This document shows positions 6,649 through 13,145 of a stretch of 18,920 nucleotides of DNA, in pieces. Position 1 is the first letter of the stretch. Each line of letters starts with the position of its first letter. Source of the stretch: an uncultured Lachnospiraceae bacterium (GTDB lineage Bacteria; Bacillota; Clostridia; Lachnospirales; Lachnospiraceae); contig CAJOQZ010000231.1 of assembly GCA_905236585.1 (NCBI GenBank), positions 1-18,920 of the forward strand, in the 5' to 3' direction. A program made the translations under genes and the position numbers. A model generated the notes under the pieces. The model had not been told where the DNA came from and did not search any database. It saw nothing but the letters and a program-made list of their open reading frames with translations.

Positions 6649-7112
6649 GCAGTTCTTGCTATAATACACACAATCAGTACCCCGGCAGCAACCCCCAGAC
6701 TATCCAATATGACATCCGTCACCTGTCCGCTGCGTCCTTCCACAAACGTCTGATGCCACTCGTCCGATGCTGCGAAAAGCGTACCGAGCATCCATGCTAA
6801 TCCAGCAAACGCTGCGGATGCTTTTTCTAATACGATTTTCATATCCAGCATAAGCAGTCCGCCTAACAACGCATATTCTGTAAAATGCGCCGTCTTCCGA
6901 ATGAAATGATCGATCTGTTCGATCATCTGCTGCCTTGCCGCCGCGTCCATGTGTTCCAAATTCCGCACGATCAAATCCGCGACGCGGTAGGTAATCGACC
7001 CGCTCATGTCCTGCGATACATCCGCCGGTGCCGCCGACATGGAAAAAATAAAAAGGCACTGCAACACCGTCAGTGCCAATATTATAATTTTTAGCATCCA
7101 TCGCCTGTTCAC
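6621..7112 (-). CDS. VanZ-like membrane protein (163 aa)
   Basis: The signature motifs of the VanZ family are present: IRKTAHFTEYALLG (residues 71-84) and SDEWHQTFVEGRSGQVTDVI (116-135). About four hydrophobic segments are visible (8-27, 80-92, 100-115, 138-153), as usual. The family is named for a teicoplanin resistance accessory protein, but most chromosomal members have no known role, so no resistance should be inferred. The start overlaps the kinase-like gene by 4 nt (ATGA), so the two are translationally coupled. The C-terminal residues (NRRKVSHG) are encoded by one arm of the operon terminator. Confidence 0.88.
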   Translation of the reverse strand: MNRRWMLKIIILALTVLQCLFIFSMSAAPADVSQDMSGSITYRVADLIVRNLEHMDAAARQQMIEQIDHFIRKTAHFTEYALLGGLLMLDMKIVLEKASAAFAGLAWMLGTLFAASDEWHQTFVEGRSGQVTDVILDSLGVAAGVLIVCIIARTANRRKVSHG

Positions 7113-7633
7113 GGCTCCTGCCTCCGACCCACAGACTCCGCAATCTTTTCCACCGTCTCCTCGATCCCCTGTCCGTTTTCTGCGATTATGATATCCGCAT
7201 ACCTCTCATACAGCGCCGTCCGCTCCCAGAACAGATCTTCAATCGACTGCCCTTCTTTCAAAACGACGCCACGCTGTCTTGCATTATGCAGCCGCTCTTT
7301 TAACGTTGCAAAATCTATCTTAAGGTACACGACCGTTCCGATGCGCTTCAAATGCTCCATCGCGCCCGCACCGTATACGACGCTCCCGCCGGTGGCGACA
7401 ACTGCGTCCGATACCGCAAGCGACCGGCAGACTTCCTCCTCTGTTTTAAGAAAAGTCTCCAGCCCGTCTTCCGACAGGATGTCCTTTAATTTTTTCCCTG
7501 TCCTCTTTTGCAAAAGCAGGTCGGTATCGACAAAATCCAATCCTAAGATTTTTGCCAGAATAACCCCCGCCGTACTTTTGCCGGACGTCGGCATCCCGAT
7601 CAAAACGATATTTCCGGAAACTTCTTTATTCAT
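7109..7633 (-). CDS. Shikimate kinase-like P-loop kinase with altered substrate-binding residues (174 aa)
   Basis: The fold is clear: Walker A GMPTSGKST (residues 13-21), DTD at 36-38 (the Asp that contacts substrate in shikimate kinase), VATGGSVVYG (79-88), a lid region around RQRGVVL (119-125) and ERTALYERYAD (137-147). True AroK proteins have FR in the segment after the first helices (Arg58, which binds shikimate); here it reads FLKTEEE (61-67). The TGGG motif is TGGS. The enzyme would phosphorylate a small alcohol using ATP in the cytoplasm, but shikimate may not be the substrate. No other aromatic pathway gene is nearby. It starts on the stop of the zinc-ribbon gene (TAATG) and overlaps VanZ by 4 nt. 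Automatic annotation would probably call it aroK. Confidence 0.8.
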   Translation of the reverse strand: MNKEVSGNIVLIGMPTSGKSTAGVILAKILGLDFVDTDLLLQKRTGKKLKDILSEDGLETFLKTEEEVCRSLAVSDAVVATGGSVVYGAGAMEHLKRIGTVVYLKIDFATLKERLHNARQRGVVLKEGQSIEDLFWERTALYERYADIIIAENGQGIEETVEKIAESVGRRQEP

Positions 7634-8802
7634 TATAATGTGTCTGCCTCACTGTAGTTGCCGTAGATTTTCTTGATCGCGCTAATGATTTCTTTTTCCG
7701 TCTTAAATCCGACAAATCCATAGTACAACCGACCCTGATCGCGATAGTTGTATCCGCCGTCCACCGTTACCGTTGCATCCGGCGCAACAAGCGCGGTATC
7801 AATCGAATTGTAGGATAGTTTTCCGCTCTTCTGCGTAACGCCGGACAAAACGATCCCCGTATAATAGGTAATCTCCTGCTCCGTCGTCCGCGACAGATCA
7901 TAGTTGTCCGTGGTTTGCTCGTTGCCGTACGGATAGGCTGCCTTTGCTTCATATATCGCAACCAAGAGGTTGTCGCCCAATCCGCTTTTCGGAACCAAAA
8001 GGACGCATCCCTCATAGTCGAGGTCTTTTAACGTGCCGCCCGGAATCAATTCATTCTGATTGCCGACGTCAAAACTAACAAGTTCCTTTACCGTTTTTTC
8101 TGCTTCGGAAAAATCCGACTCCGTAAGGCTTGCAATATCAACGGTCGTTTCTTTCAGCCCGTTCACGCCAAATTTCTGATCTTTGCCTGATAGTTTAAGC
8201 CCATAGTCGTCTTTTAACTTGTCATTGGCAAAATCAAAATGCAGCGTCACGGAGTCCCCGTTCGCTATCCCCGAACTCTTGTCGATCGACACCTGAATAT
8301 ACGGCTTCAGTTCGGAATAGGGAACGCCGGTAATTTCATATATCTGATCATTATCAACCTTAACCGCAGCCGTCGCATACGGAGAAAATCCGCTCACCTT
8401 CACCGAATAGCAGTCCGATACGTCGACTTTGTCAGACAGTTTGTCCAACACGCCCGTTTTCATAATGATAAGCCCCGCCGCCAGCGCGACGACAAACACG
8501 GCAAGCACCGCAAAAAGGACAATCAGCCCCGTCATGCTTTTTCGTTCCGGCGGCATCTTTGCCCCGCCCGCTGGAGGCGAGGGCGGAGCCTGACGATTCG
8601 CCTGATTCTGTTGTCCGGCATACGGCGGCGCCGTCCGTGCGTCCTTTGCCGGTTCGTTTTTGGGGGCGCTTGTATGCCCTGCCGGGCTCATCAACGGAGT
8701 TTTCTTATTATCCGCTTCGGGCAATTTTGTACTTTTTCCGCAACTTCCGCAAAACGGCACATCGTCCGGGATCTGTGCTCCACAATATCTGCAAAATGCC
8801 AT
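7633..8802 (-). CDS. Zinc-ribbon membrane protein with a large extracytoplasmic domain (389 aa)
   Basis: An N-terminal zinc ribbon has four cysteines (C4, C7, C18, C21: CRYCG and CGSCG). It is followed by a Pro/Ala/Gln-rich linker, a single transmembrane helix (about 91-114) and some 270 outside residues. The outer part looks like beta-rich repeats (VDVSDCYSVKVSGFSPYATA, then SVTLHFDFANDKLKDDYGLK, and later GRLYYGFVGFKTEKE). Proteins with this layout are common in Lachnospiraceae and related Firmicutes and mostly uncharacterised. The gene is first in a three-gene operon with the kinase-like and VanZ-like genes. The ATG has AAGGAAGGTGAG just upstream. No function is assigned. Confidence 0.85.
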   Translation of the reverse strand: MAFCRYCGAQIPDDVPFCGSCGKSTKLPEADNKKTPLMSPAGHTSAPKNEPAKDARTAPPYAGQQNQANRQAPPSPPAGGAKMPPERKSMTGLIVLFAVLAVFVVALAAGLIIMKTGVLDKLSDKVDVSDCYSVKVSGFSPYATAAVKVDNDQIYEITGVPYSELKPYIQVSIDKSSGIANGDSVTLHFDFANDKLKDDYGLKLSGKDQKFGVNGLKETTVDIASLTESDFSEAEKTVKELVSFDVGNQNELIPGGTLKDLDYEGCVLLVPKSGLGDNLLVAIYEAKAAYPYGNEQTTDNYDLSRTTEQEITYYTGIVLSGVTQKSGKLSYNSIDTALVAPDATVTVDGGYNYRDQGRLYYGFVGFKTEKEIISAIKKIYGNYSEADTL

Positions 8803-8851
8803 AATCTCACCTTCCTTGATTTATGCCTTGAACTAATATCACTCTTTTTCT

Positions 8852-8880
8852 ATCATACTTGATTATCCGCCGTATGGCAA
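8852..8880 (-). promoter_or_regulatory. Sigma-A promoter of the zinc-ribbon/kinase/VanZ operon
   Basis: TTGCCA (8880-8875) and TATGAT (8857-8852) are 17 nt apart on the minus strand. The start would lie near 8845, giving a leader of about 40 nt with no evident structure. Confidence 0.7.
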
Positions 8881-8941
8881 ATGGCAACGCGATATTTCAT
8901 CAGTTTTTTATTCGCGGTGCACGATATCGGCGACTTTCGTT

Positions 8942-9454
8942 TCACACGCTTGCCTTGCTCCCGCAATACATGCAAAACGCCTGTCCATCGGCAAGCGGCT
9001 TCCCGCAGTTCATACAAAACCGCTGCCGGGGCGCCCCCGCTTCCTCCGGCGCAAAGGACGACATATCCAACCGCATTTCTTCCTCTTCTTCCTCCGGCGC
9101 GGCGATGTCGGGAAGTTCGCTGGATATGTCGATTTCGTCCAGATTATTTACGTCCAAATCTGCCGGAACCTCCACTTGCGCATTTACCGGAATCAAAGAC
9201 CACTGCAGCGCGTATTCATACTTGTAGAACAGCCCTACGGCGCCTTCCTGCGTCACGGCATAAACCACCTCATCGAGTTTTTCCCTCTCTTCCGGGTCCG
9301 ATTCATACAAATTCTGACGCTCCGCATCAAACTCCTTCGCCCGCTGCATTGCCTCTCCTACATCCACCGGCGATCCATCCGCCATAACAATCCAACCGTC
9401 CGTCATCAACGACGCTTCGCTTATTGCCTCTGTCAGCGTATGAAAATATTTCAT
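8942..9454 (-). CDS. Soluble protein with a C-terminal zinc ribbon (170 aa)
   Basis: The N-terminal 90 residues form an unrecognised domain (MKYFHTLTEAISEASLMTDG, then VVYAVTQEGAVGLFYKYEYA). An acidic linker follows (PEEEEEEMRL, 120-129), then a zinc ribbon with C147, C150, C161 and C164 (CMNCGKPLADGQAFCMYCG). No signal peptide or membrane segment is seen, so it is probably cytoplasmic. It follows the 903-aa membrane protein gene by 71 nt with no terminator or promoter between, and has a strong ribosome binding site (CGGAGGAGAG). The zinc ribbon is at the opposite end from that of the neighbouring membrane protein at 7633-8802. Function unknown. Confidence 0.82.
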   Translation of the reverse strand: MKYFHTLTEAISEASLMTDGWIVMADGSPVDVGEAMQRAKEFDAERQNLYESDPEEREKLDEVVYAVTQEGAVGLFYKYEYALQWSLIPVNAQVEVPADLDVNNLDEIDISSELPDIAAPEEEEEEMRLDMSSFAPEEAGAPRQRFCMNCGKPLADGQAFCMYCGSKASV

Positions 9455-9525
9455 ATCCTCTCTCCTCCGTTTTTATATGCCTTTTTCACGGGCGATCACG
9501 ACTACAGTTTTCTAATGCGTTCCGC

Positions 9526-12237
9526 CTAATCCTCGTTCGGATTGACAAATTTCCATTTCAACAATCCTGAACACAGCGTGCTTGTGCCGCCTCCGCCCGT
9601 TGCGAGATCACAGCCGTTTTCGATCAATGCCTCAGCGGCTCCTTTCTTTGACGCTTCCGCAACCTGTTTATCAATCTCTTTTTCCGACAGCCCTCTTGCC
9701 ATGCCTTTTAACTTTGCGCGATATCCGTCAATCCCGGTATACGCCGCCACCTTGATCTTGCCGGAGTGCGATTTTAACCCGGTGTACTCCGCTGCATCCG
9801 ACACATGATATTTTGCAAAATCCGCGCCGCTGTCAATCACGGAATCCGCAAGCGCTTCCTTCCCCGTCTTCGACCCCGCCATAACATGACCGATGTTTTC
9901 CGCCGTATTCCTCCCGGCTGCGTAAGCATCACGGAGTCCTTTCAGCGGTCCGTACGGACCCGGTTCATAATCCGCCGCCGTTTCAATTACGATCGTCGCT
10001 GTGTTGCGGACTGTCTGCGCCCCCTGATATCCCATATCTGCCAGATTTTCCGCCGCAACGTAGTTCTGCTGTTTTTTGTATTCATCCAGCCTTTCTTTTG
10101 TTACCGCTTTTTTGAAGTCTTTCTCATTCGTTACGTTGCGCTTATTCATCATGCGCGCTTTTTGTTCCTGCCACGCTTCCAGCCGCCTGTCCTCTTCTTC
10201 CTCGGCGTGCTTTTCCGCTTCAAGTTCCTTCGTAAGCCATGATTTCTCGCCGCTTTCAAACTCATCATGAAGCGCCTTGCGGTTCTCCTGTGCGATTTTA
10301 TAATCCTTTGCTAATTCCTCTGCATTCTCTTCCCTGCTTATGTAATTGCTGTATATATCCTCGAGATTATAAGGGCTGTAACTCTCGCCGCTCCGCCAAA
10401 CCGGGTTGCCGTTTTCATCCGTCTCCCCGGTATTATAATACGTCATCTGCTCCCCGGTTGCAGGATCGGTAAAGGAAATATCTCCCTCATCCCCTATGTC
10501 CCATTTGTCTGGAAGGATATATTTCTGCGTCTCTGCAAGCGCCCCTGTCAGCGCATTCGCCCCTGCTTCCGCTGCGGTTTCTCCCGCTGCCGCTGCCGCC
10601 GCCGCACCTGCCGCACTCGCCGCTACGCCGCCCGCGGTTTCCGCTACCGCTACGCCGGTTGCAAGCGCCGCAGCAGTGCCTTCGGATTCCGGCATATCCG
10701 CCTCGTCTTTGTTGACGCCGCCGGTCGATCCCTTCTCCTCTTCATCTTGGAAAAAGTAGGAAAGGTCTTCAACAACGTTGCCGTTCTCATCATAGTAGTT
10801 ATCGTCTTCGTATGGATTCCCGCCGGCTTCCGAGATGTCGATCATTTCCACATCGTCCTCCGGCTGCTGACTGTCGTCTGCATCCGATTCGCCGACACTA
10901 TCATTCGAAGAGCTGCTCTGCGAGCCGCCCGAAGAAGACCCGGCATCGCCGCTCTGCGAGCCGCCCGAAGAAGACCCGGTATCCGCCGGTGTGCTTTCTT
11001 GCGGCGTGCTTTCCTGCGGCGTGCTTTCCTGCGGCGCGCTTTCCGCCGGCTGGGTATTCTGGTTCGAATTATCATTCTGATTACTGCCGTCGTCACTCGA
11101 CGGCTGCGTAGTTGTCACCGGCGGAGCCGCATCCGTATCATTATTATTGTTCTCTGATGCGTTCGGTTCGTCCGCATCCGTATTGCTGTTCGAACTGCTT
11201 CCGCCGCCTCCGCCGGAGCCGCCGTCACTGTCCGAATCGCTGCCCGAGCCGCCCGGGCGTGCTCCCGTATAAATATTCGTACCCGGCGGATATTTGCCGC
11301 CTGAAAAATCTCTTGTCACGATGCCCGTTTTCACGTTGTAGTATACATGCTTATCCGCATCCCAACGCTCACCGGTCATGTCTTCATACATATCGTCGAG
11401 AACCTGCTGTGTTTCCTCGTCAACATAGTCGTCATCTTCATCCTCTTCCGCGTACACCGTAACCGCATACCCCGGCAGAAGCGCAGTAGAAAAGAGCGCC
11501 GCCGCAAAGACCGCCGCGACCACGCGCTTTGTCATGGTGCTTCCCAAAAGCAGAACAATAAGTCCGATCAAAAAGAAGATGCCGCCGATTAAAAACATGA
11601 ACAAAATCCGCCATGGACGGATCAGCGTCATCGGAAGCGTAATCGCAAAGCCGATCGACATGCCGGTCAAAAGGCGGCTTACCATGACCCGTGACGGCGC
11701 CCGCCCGCCGGTTAGTTTGTTCGCCAACAGAAATAAGAGCGAGAATATGATTCCTTTTGCCGCCCCCGCTGCACGAAGCGCCGCCAACGCACCCACAACC
11801 GCAACCGCGCAGTTCGTCGGCGTCGCCGTAAAATTAAACAGCGTATACAGAAGCATTCCCGATCCGACGCCGCACACGACCGCCGCGCCCGCCTGCGCGC
11901 CGTTAAGCGCCGATTTGCCGAATGCCTTTCGGATGCCGCCGAACATATGTCCGAACGGATTCTGCCCCTGCACCGCGCTTACGACAACCATATTGACAAA
12001 GGTCGCCACAAACGCTTTTCCGAAGATGCCGCCGATTGCACCGGGCACTCCGCCGTACAGCCCCGCGTTGGCATAGGTCAGCGTCGCTAAGACCTTAAGC
12101 CCCGGAATCTGCAACCGGAATGCCGAAAGCAGCGATACGATCAGCCAAAAAATCGAGATGATAATCGTCGGCAGAAGTCTTACCGGATGCTTCAGCGTAT
12201 CCAAAAACGCCTTGGTAAAAGAATTTTTCTCCTTCAT
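9526..12237 (-). CDS. Large multi-pass membrane protein with a secreted low-complexity and helical region (903 aa)
   Basis: I prefer ATG 12237 to the in-frame ATG at 12357: GGAG lies 8 nt before it, and the extra residues overlap a small upstream gene. Residues 1-230 form a membrane domain with about six or seven segments. Residues 235-263 look like a complete signal peptide (MTKRVVAAVFAAALFSTALL, cleavage near VYA before EEDEDDD), although they are internal. The region to about 500 is Ser/Gly/Asp/Asn-rich with duplicated SSSGGSQS and QESTP repeats, followed by an Ala-rich segment. Next comes a domain with DEDGNP-type pieces (DENGNPVWRSGES) and a charged coiled-coil stretch (AEKHAEEEEDRRLEAWQEQK). 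The C-terminus is helical (GPYGPLKGLRDAYAAGRN, GADFAKYHVSDAAEYTGLKS). I do not recognise the family. Pre-toxin-like phrases occur but no toxin domain is visible. Confidence 0.78.
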   Translation of the reverse strand: MKEKNSFTKAFLDTLKHPVRLLPTIIISIFWLIVSLLSAFRLQIPGLKVLATLTYANAGLYGGVPGAIGGIFGKAFVATFVNMVVVSAVQGQNPFGHMFGGIRKAFGKSALNGAQAGAAVVCGVGSGMLLYTLFNFTATPTNCAVAVVGALAALRAAGAAKGIIFSLLFLLANKLTGGRAPSRVMVSRLLTGMSIGFAITLPMTLIRPWRILFMFLIGGIFFLIGLIVLLLGSTMTKRVVAAVFAAALFSTALLPGYAVTVYAEEDEDDDYVDEETQQVLDDMYEDMTGERWDADKHVYYNVKTGIVTRDFSGGKYPPGTNIYTGARPGGSGSDSDSDGGSGGGGGSSSNSNTDADEPNASENNNNDTDAAPPVTTTQPSSDDGSNQNDNSNQNTQPAESAPQESTPQESTPQESTPADTGSSSGGSQSGDAGSSSGGSQSSSSNDSVGESDADDSQQPEDDVEMIDISEAGGNPYEDDNYYDENGNVVEDLSYFFQDEEEKGSTGGVNKDEADMPESEGTAAALATGVAVAETAGGVAASAAGAAAAAAAGETAAEAGANALTGALAETQKYILPDKWDIGDEGDISFTDPATGEQMTYYNTGETDENGNPVWRSGESYSPYNLEDIYSNYISREENAEELAKDYKIAQENRKALHDEFESGEKSWLTKELEAEKHAEEEEDRRLEAWQEQKARMMNKRNVTNEKDFKKAVTKERLDEYKKQQNYVAAENLADMGYQGAQTVRNTATIVIETAADYEPGPYGPLKGLRDAYAAGRNTAENIGHVMAGSKTGKEALADSVIDSGADFAKYHVSDAAEYTGLKSHSGKIKVAAYTGIDGYRAKLKGMARGLSEKEIDKQVAEASKKGAAEALIENGCDLATGGGGTSTLCSGLLKWKFVNPNED
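10915..10979 (-). repeat. 36-bp tandem duplication in the 903-aa protein
   Basis: A 29-bp sequence at 10915-10943 recurs at 10951-10979 without change, a 36-bp period encoding GSSSGGSQSGDA-type units. It sits in the disordered linker after the membrane domain. Confidence 0.85.
10991..11050 (-). repeat. 15-bp tandem repeats encoding QESTP
   Basis: Four adjacent 15-bp units (10991, 11006, 11021 and a diverged one at 11036) encode PQESTPQESTPQESTP in the same linker. The first differs from the next two by one base. Such repeats commonly vary in copy number between strains. Confidence 0.85.
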
Positions 12238-12253
12238 ATCCTTTTCTCCGTTC

Positions 12254-12385
12254 CTATAAAATGATGCAAATAATCGAAACCAATAATAATACGCCCGCAA
12301 TGAAAAACAGGTATTTGGAAGAATCCTTGTTCCCGTAATACTGATGTAACTTTTCAAGCGTCCAAACTGTTACGATATTATCCAT
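12254..12385 (-). CDS. Small single-span membrane peptide (43 aa)
   Basis: The reading frame begins ATG GAT AAT ATC at 12385 and stops at TAG (12254-12256). The peptide has a polar N-terminus (MDNIVTVWTLEKLHQYYGNK) and a C-terminal hydrophobic helix (YLFFIAGVLLLVSIICIIL), the usual form of a small inner-membrane protein. It ends 16 nt before the ATG of the 903-aa protein, so the two would be translated from one message. The ribosome binding site is poor (AGTGAT) and the best promoter lies so close that the message could be nearly leaderless. Membrane-like composition in frame and the tight spacing favour a real gene. Confidence 0.5.
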   Translation of the reverse strand: MDNIVTVWTLEKLHQYYGNKDSSKYLFFIAGVLLLVSIICIIL

Positions 12386-12394
12386 TTTATCACT

Positions 12395-12424
12395 ATAATA
12401 TATTTTTTCCATACGGTGACGCAA
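12395..12424 (-). promoter_or_regulatory. Possible sigma-A promoter of the small peptide/903-aa/zinc-ribbon operon
   Basis: TTGCGT (12424-12419) and TATTAT (12400-12395) are 18 nt apart on the minus strand. The start would fall at about 12388, next to the ATG at 12385. A GTTGAC direct repeat lies just upstream. Given the missing leader, the assignment is tentative. Confidence 0.35.
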
Positions 12425-12483
12425 ATTGTCAACGTCAACTTTTTCACAATTCTAATTTTTCAACCTTTGCGGAATCAAAAAAG

Positions 12484-12557
12484 TTGTAAAACGAATCAGA
12501 AGTTGTAAAGAATTGTAAAAGGTTGTAACAGAAATCAGAAGTTGTAAAAGGTTGTAA
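12484..12557 (+). repeat. Helically phased array of six TTGTAA direct repeats
   Basis: TTGTAA begins at 12484, 12503, 12513, 12523, 12542 and 12552, giving steps of 19, 10, 10, 19 and 10 bp, close to multiples of one DNA turn. The longer unit AATCAGAAGTTGTAAA recurs at a 39-bp interval. The last copy is also the -35 element of the DUF3592-like gene promoter. Direct repeats with 10-11 bp spacing are typical of OmpR/PhoB-type response regulators; which regulator acts here is unknown. Confidence 0.8.
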
Positions 12558-12580
12558 AAAAATACAAGCGGTTATATACT
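12552..12580 (+). promoter_or_regulatory. Sigma-A promoter of the DUF3592-like gene
   Basis: TTGTAA (12552-12557) and TATACT (12575-12580) are separated by 17 nt. The -35 is the sixth repeat of the phased array, so a bound regulator would overlap polymerase. The start lies near 12587, about 80 nt before the ATG. Confidence 0.7.
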
Positions 12581-12595
12581 AAGAACATCAATATG

Positions 12596-12636
12596 TTATA
12601 CTCATTAAGAGAATACAATTTCGTTAATGAGTATAA
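12596..12636 (+). promoter_or_regulatory. Perfect 13-bp inverted repeat in the leader of the DUF3592-like gene
   Basis: TTATACTCATTAA (12596-12608) and TTAATGAGTATAA (12624-12636) are exact reverse complements with a 15-nt spacer. It starts about 10 nt after the predicted transcription start and could be an operator or an AU-rich leader hairpin. No U-tract follows, so it is not a standard terminator. Confidence 0.7.
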
Positions 12637-12669
12637 TTTACGGATTAACAGTAAATGGAGGTACATAAA

Positions 12670-13074
12670 ATGAACAATGTTTTTATGAGATTTGTGATGC
12701 CGATCCTCTTTTTCGCGGCGGGGTGTTTCTCGATCTTTATGGGAATCACAAACGTAAGAAATCGTGCTGTATATACGAAAGCAACAGGTGTGATCACTCA
12801 TATCGAAGAAACTTACGATCCTGCCAATGATGATTACGATTATGACGTCACCGTTAAATTTAATGCGGACGGCAAGGAATATGAAACTTCTTTGGGAGAA
12901 TACAGTGCCTCCATGCAGGAGGAGAAGAAAATTGAAATTTATTATGATCCGGATGATCCAACTAATATCATTGCTGCATCCAAGACAGGTCCTATCGTTA
13001 TGATCTCCCTTGGCTCATTAGGTATATTGATAGGCGTTATAACCTTTTTCCGCGGCTTGACGGGAAGATTCTGA
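12670..13074 (+). CDS. DUF3592-like membrane protein (134 aa)
   Basis: Two membrane helices (about residues 6-25 and 108-128) flank a roughly 80-residue domain outside the membrane with the DUF3592 pattern: ATGVITHIEETYD, then YDVTVKFNADGKEYETS and KIEIYYDPDDPTNI. I chose ATG 12670 rather than the in-frame ATG at 12655 because GGAGG (12657-12661) overlaps the latter and sits 8 nt before the former. FAAGC at 15-19 looks like a lipobox but lies in the middle of the helix, so I do not call it a lipoprotein. The gene is more AT-rich than its neighbours. It has its own promoter, phased repeats and leader dyad. Function unknown. Confidence 0.82.
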   Translation: MNNVFMRFVMPILFFAAGCFSIFMGITNVRNRAVYTKATGVITHIEETYDPANDDYDYDVTVKFNADGKEYETSLGEYSASMQEEKKIEIYYDPDDPTNIIAASKTGPIVMISLGSLGILIGVITFFRGLTGRF

Positions 13075-13099
13075 AAAAACACCCCGCATCATTTGACGT

Positions 13100-13132
13100 G
13101 CATTTGCACCTTTTTGAATAAGGTGCAAATGC
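13100..13132. terminator. Hairpin between convergent genes, probable bidirectional terminator
   Basis: A perfect 13-bp stem (GCATTTGCACCTT, 13100-13112, with 13120-13132) has a 7-nt loop and can extend by CGTG/CACG across a bulge. It lies 26 nt past the DUF3592-like stop and 14 nt past the nucleosidase stop. Neither side has a proper T-tract. Confidence 0.55.
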
Positions 13133-13145
13133 CACGCGCCTCCCT

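Noticed and set aside
6621..7112. Glycopeptide resistance based on the VanZ-like protein
   Set aside because: No vanHAX or vanRS genes are present, and VanZ-like proteins are widespread in organisms without resistance.
8239..8862. A plus-strand open frame over the zinc-ribbon gene
   Set aside because: Arg/His-rich product typical of a shadow frame; the minus strand has zinc-ribbon cysteines, a membrane helix, a promoter and a ribosome binding site.
9526..9990. Polymorphic toxin C-terminus in the 903-aa protein
   Set aside because: Phrases such as GPLKGLRDAYAAGRN recall pre-toxin regions, but no nuclease or other toxin motif and no immunity gene is visible.
12484..12557. Iterons of a replication origin
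   Set aside because: No replication initiator gene, DnaA box cluster or partition gene is present, and the last repeat is exactly placed as a -35 box.
12683..12730. Lipobox in the DUF3592-like protein (FAAGC)
   Set aside because: The cysteine lies inside the first membrane helix, which is followed by more hydrophobic residues; DUF3592 proteins usually keep this helix as an anchor.
12535..12801. A minus-strand open frame across the phased repeats and the start of the DUF3592-like gene
   Set aside because: It crosses the promoter, dyad and start of a well-supported plus-strand gene and encodes a Tyr/Phe/Leu-rich product with no start signals.
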